Source: Labia minor
Lineage: Eukaryota; Arthropoda; Insecta; Dermaptera; Spongiphoridae
Assembly (NCBI GenBank): GCA_963082975.1
Contig: OY720350.1
Coordinates: 2,007,001-2,071,000 of the forward strand
Reading direction: 5' to 3'
DNA: 64,000 bases
Below the pieces are notes generated by a model. That model was not told the origin of the DNA. It made no database searches and worked only from the letters and a program-made list of their open reading frames with translations. This document shows, in pieces, positions 59,856 through 64,000 of the stretch (its first letter is position 1; each line of letters opens with the position of its first letter). The position numbers and the translations under genes were made by a program.

Positions 59856-59987
59856 GGCGAGGACGTTGGAGGGCTGTTGGCCGCCGCCGGCGCCGACAGC
59901 CGACGGCTGCTGCTGCTGTTGACTGGCAACAACGACGTCCGCGTGGAAGCCGGCGACGGACGAGACGCCCGTCCCAGTGCCGTGCAT
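59856..59987 (-). other. Possible in-frame N-terminal extension of Spineless, or 5' UTR
   Basis: The frame of exon 1 stays open upstream, and an in-frame ATG at 59987 would add 44 residues before MNQLG. The stretch reads MHGTGTGVSSVAGF and later includes a five-Gln run and a Gly/Ala-rich segment. It has the look of a low-complexity coding segment. However, this GC-rich patch is open in several frames on both strands, so openness alone proves little. Drosophila Spineless starts at the position equivalent to 59855. I therefore favour 5' UTR with the internal start and keep this as an alternative. Confidence 0.3.
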
Positions 59988-60130
59988 GTAATCCGTGGCG
60001 GCGGTGGGGGTGTCCGACAACAGCAACGGACACCGGACGACAACAACAAAAATAACAACAATATCCACACACACACACACACACACAGGCACACACAAAA
60101 TGAACGAACAACCCCCAACCAAGATGGATT
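59856..60130. other. CpG-rich patch around the ss start
   Basis: The DNA immediately upstream of the ss start codon is rich in GCC/GGC and CAG/CTG triplets and in CpG, and ends in a (CA)n run at about 60067-60088. It opens long overlapping reading frames on both strands that are shadows of composition. Apart from the possible N-terminal extension I see no independent gene here. Confidence 0.6.
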
Positions 60131-60301
60131 ATAATTATTATTTATTTATTGATTGATTTTATTTGATTTATTTATTTTTGTGTGTGTGAATGTAATGTAT
60201 TGTTTTTTAAATTGATAGATTGAAGGGGTCAAGGGTTTGGGGGTGGGGGGTTGTGGGGCGGGGGGTGGGGTGGGGTGGTGGTGATGGGCAACAATCACAC
60301 A

Positions 60302-60335
60302 CCTGCAATGAGGAAAAGGGTGGGTGGGGGTAGCC
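60302..60335 (-). other. Candidate splice acceptor in the ss 5' leader
   Basis: On the minus strand a pyrimidine-rich run ending CCTTTTCCTCATTGCAG (AG at 60304-60303) has the form of a good acceptor. It lies about 450 bases upstream of the ss start codon. If used, a leader exon beginning at 60302 would continue to the donor at 59799, with the first exon further right. There is no transcript evidence. Confidence 0.3.
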
Positions 60336-60379
60336 CACAAAAAACGCACTATGTCATTCTGGCAAATTAGTAGTTGTAT

Positions 60380-60660
60380 TGTTAGAACGCACGCACGCAC
60401 AAACAGACAGACAGACGTTCTCGCAACGACGGCCAAACGTCGAATGGTAACCGCGCGCACCTATGCCACATCCCCACTCCTGCTAGACACATAAGGCGTG
60501 GACACCACAAGCCAATCTCCAGTTACGGATGGTATTGGGAGGCGGGGCTAAAACAGGGTTGCCACTCCCATATAAAAAATCCCCCACAAAGGCTGATTAG
60601 TAGCTCCACATTACGGCCAAGTTCTCAACTACGATATGCGAACAACACGCTTTAAAATAA
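60380..60660 (-). promoter_or_regulatory. GC-rich upstream island, candidate ss promoter
   Basis: This is a CpG-containing, higher-complexity island in otherwise AT-rich DNA, 0.5-0.8 kb upstream of the ss start codon. It contains a GC box (GGGAGGCGGGGC, about 60537-60548), CCAAT-type sequence (AGCCAATCTCC, about 60510) and several GCGTG cores. A perfect TATAAAAA lies on the plus strand at 60571-60578, pointing away from ss. Position and composition suggest a promoter region; the start site itself cannot be read from sequence. Confidence 0.4.
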
Positions 60661-61275
60661 AAGAAAGAGTTGAGAGAGAGAGAGAAAGAATCCATTCCAC
60701 TTATTTATTGGATATTTAAGAATATTTAAAAAAAATTAATATTAATAATCAATTATAGATCTTCTTTTCTATTCATTAAAAAACAAAAAAACAAAAAAAC
60801 AAAAAACAATTAAAATTATTATTTATTGTAAGTAATATTTATTATTCCATTTCAGTTTCAAAGATTAAATGTTTTTAAAAAATTTTCTTTTCTTTTCGGC
60901 AATGTTAAACGAATTTAAATGATTTTTTTTTTATATAATAATTTCTAATAAAATTTATAGGTATTATAGGTACTTCTAGATATTTTTCATATAATTTTAT
61001 AAATTTATGAAATAATCTAAACCGAGATAAATAAACTATAGAAATCTCTATAGATTGATTATACTTTATTAGTGGGGATATGATTTAATAAATTAATATA
61101 TATATATATAATGAATTAATGCAAGTTATTTTATATCTATCCAAAAATAAATAAATAAAGTATAATGTGATTTAATGTGTGAACAAAAGACAAAAAAAAA
61201 TCATTTATCTAATTAATTAGAAATGTATATTTATTATCTTAAATCTACACTAAAAAATGAGTGTGTGTATGTGTA

Positions 61276-61317
<42 letters not shown>

Positions 61318-63929
61318 AAGAGACTCGTTCTTTTTATATTTTTCTTATGTAGAAAAATTCTCCTTGGGAATTGACAAAAGAGAGACCTATAAAATATAAA
61401 AATAAATTAAATGAATAATTAAACAGGTATGCCGAATATATAATTATGCCTATCACTTTTTTACATATTTAATTATTCATAATTATTTATAATTAGTCAT
61501 AAGATATAATAATTCCTAAAAAACTTATTTATTTTATTTATTTATTTATTTATTATATATATATATATATATATATTATTAAAAGACAAATTGTTTAGAA
61601 AAAGAAATAATTTTAAATAATTTAGAAAAATTATACCTACATAGAGCCTAGAGTCGGTATAAGTAGTTATTTATAAATATTTGTAATAATTAAAATAAAA
61701 ATAATAAATCTTTACAATAAATAAAAATAAAATTAATTAATTAATTAGTGTTATTTTTTAATAAAATATCTTTTATATAACACAAATTGTTTATTTGTTT
61801 TATTGAATAAAAAAATAAAAAAAAAAAAAATAGAAATTCAAAAATATTATTATATTAATTAAAATATTCATAATTTTATTTTTATTTTTATTTTTATCAA
61901 AATGTTTCTAAAATATTATATAAGTAATTAAGTATTACTTTTGGTTTAAAAAAAACACACACACACACACCTATATATATTTAAATTATTTGTATAATAC
62001 ATTTCAAGGTTCAACAGTATTACTAGTATTTATAGAATAAATTTAAATATAAATAATAGAGATCAAATAAAAAATGTATTGATTTATTTATATGCATAAA
62101 CAATAATAATTAATTAATTAATTAATAGTATGCTTCTAATTATTATTAAAAATAAATAAATAAACCAACTAATAATGATTTGAATGATGCAATTATTGAA
62201 ATGAATAACAAATTACATTGAAATACTTAATAGAAATCATTAATCAAATAAATAATAAAATTATTTTATTTTATTTTTTTTTTCATTTCCCTATTCAAAA
62301 TCTTTTAGAATTGAAGTCAAATATTGATTTAACCATTTTAAACATTGATTTAACTAAGTAGATAGATAATAATCAATCCATTGCTAGAGGCTAATATTGA
62401 TTTTGATTGACACCAAATTCATAGCTGATGCAATTTTATAAAATTTTAAATCAAATACATAAATAGGTACATACTACATATACATATTGAATTTAAATTT
62501 ATTGATATTTCTATAATATAACGACTACATATTTTATTATTTACTACTAATATGAATACAAATAAAAAATAAAATACCTTCTAATGTACCTAGAAGTACT
62601 TAAGTATATAAAAAGTATTTTTCAATGAAATTAAATAGAAATTTTTTCATTCTACATGAAAATAATAAAATGGATTGAAAATTGGGAATTTTGAATTATT
62701 ATTTATCAAAGATATTTTAATTAATTATTAAATACTTATTAAGGAACTTATTTAAAATATTAGTAAATATCCTATTATAAAAAAATGTTTAAGGGCAATT
62801 TATACATAGTATTTAGTATGTGATTAAATATTTATTATTTATTTTTTTATATAAATGGCAATATAAGATATTTTAAATTAAAATAGTTAAGTAAAAAAGT
62901 AAATTAAAGAAGTGATTCTCAATTTAGGATGGTAAATTTAATTATTTTTTGGTTAAAATATTACTGTAGTTCTATTCATTGTATCATGTATAATATGTAG
63001 TTGGGTTTTTTTTTTGTCTTTTATATTTTATATCATAATATTATAATATTTACTTCTTTTTTTTTTAAAATCTTTCAAAAAATGAAAATCAATTCAAGTG
63101 AATAATTTTTTTTTTCTTTTTTTTTCTTTTTCTCTTTTTCTTCTAGTCCAAGGTACACGGAATATATCGATATAATTTTTGATGTTAGTTGAGTTTGAGT
63201 TAATTAGGACATTTTTGGATACGTTTTATGGATGAGTTAGGTGATACCCTAAGGCGATCACCCAACCACCACTATTCCAACAACAACAACAACAACAACA
63301 ACAATTATGCAATAAATCCATGGCCTACACACATCATAACTCATTTATTGACTTTTTATTATTATACTATATACATTATACTATTAAGTACACATACTAT
63401 AGTTTCTTGCTTAAATCGTATTCTTTTCTTTATGGAAAAATAAGAAAAAAAGAAAAAAGAAAATTCACTTATAGTCCTACAATAATAATAATAATAATAA
63501 TTTATATATGTATGTAGATAAGAGGAACCTAATATTTTAAAATATAAATAAATAAATAAATATAAAAACATAAAGAAAAAAAAATTTAATAATCCATTTA
63601 AAATAATTATAAGACATATAATTTCTAATTACTTACTTAATTATTTATTACTATTATTAATGCTAAAATTTACATTAATTAATAATTTTCAATTTTTTAA
63701 AAATGGAATAAATAAATAAATGTTGTGATATTATTTTTATTATAATAAATAGTAAATAGTAAAGTATTATTTATACGTTTTATTTATACCTATTATTATT
63801 AATTATTATTATTATTATTAATAATAGTATAATAAGTTTTATCAGTGCAGTATTTAAAAATTAAAAATGATAATAAAAATAATAATTAATATTTATAAAA
63901 AGTTGATAAATTAAAAAAAAATAAACAAC

Positions 63930-63966
<37 letters not shown>

Positions 63967-64000
63967 AAAAGAAAGGAAAGAATTAAAATAAAAATAAAAA
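60661..64000. other. Upstream flank of ss
   Basis: AT-rich, no gene seen. (TG)n/(GA)n at 61259-61314, (TA)n at 61556-61577, (CA)n at 61956-61970, (CAA)n at 63279-63304, (AAT)n at 63481-63501 and (ATT)n at 63930-63963. At 62913, AGTGATTCTCAATTTAGGAT resembles a lone hAT-type terminus. The frame at 63228-63443 crosses the (CAA)n tract and has no support. Confidence 0.55.

Noticed and set aside
59682-60134. 150-codon plus-strand frame over the ss start region, plus other overlapping frames on both strands
   Set aside because: GC-rich triplet composition opens many frames. Only the minus frame with MNQLGTVYATKRRRR has family support and splices correctly.
60146-60460. 104-codon minus-strand frame in the ss leader
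   Set aside because: Pro/His/Thr-rich read-through of C-rich and (CA)n DNA; better explained as leader or promoter.

Overview
This window is eukaryotic nuclear DNA, very AT-rich and crowded with microsatellites, and almost certainly from an insect. The support is a conserved split gene with GT-AG introns whose protein matches Drosophila Spineless (the insect aryl hydrocarbon receptor, AhR), plus an arthropod-type set of transposons. I cannot resolve the insect order.

The only host gene I can support is spineless (ss), on the minus strand. Coding exon 1 (59800-59855) carries the start and the basic N-terminus. Coding exon 2 (16191-16381) carries the basic helix-loop-helix (bHLH) DNA-binding domain. 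The two exons join in frame through a Ser codon split by the splice site, so 16382-59799 is a single intron of about 43.4 kb. Positions 1-16190 are the start of the next intron; the PAS-domain exons lie outside the window. Positions 59856-64000 are 5' UTR, promoter and upstream flank, with a GC-rich island at about 59850-60660.

Both introns hold many mobile elements. Positions 10050-13323 contain a Helitron-like insertion (10083-12231) that carries two LINE fragments, followed by a HINE/DINE-1-like non-autonomous Helentron (12329-12989). A paralogous block at 18201-18706 preserves both insertion sites empty. A second HINE (24568-25744) is interrupted by a PIF/Harbinger-type MITE with 51-bp perfect inverted repeats and a TTA target duplication. 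A third HINE (38807-39041) is truncated. There are also mariner relics (14110-14590, 39369-39918, 43940-44503), a Tc1/mariner-like element (45062-45828), a foldback (15388-15852), a 946-bp TA-flanked element with a zinc-finger exon relic (45949-46894), five hAT-type MITEs, and LINE tails at 5020-5460 and 52855-53300.

The rest is simple-sequence DNA with islands of higher complexity. Several islands contain homeodomain-, Runt-, NK2- or AhR-type motifs and are plausible ss enhancers, but that is inference. Almost all remaining short reading frames come from low-complexity DNA. No CRISPR array, rRNA, intact tRNA or complete autonomous transposon was seen.
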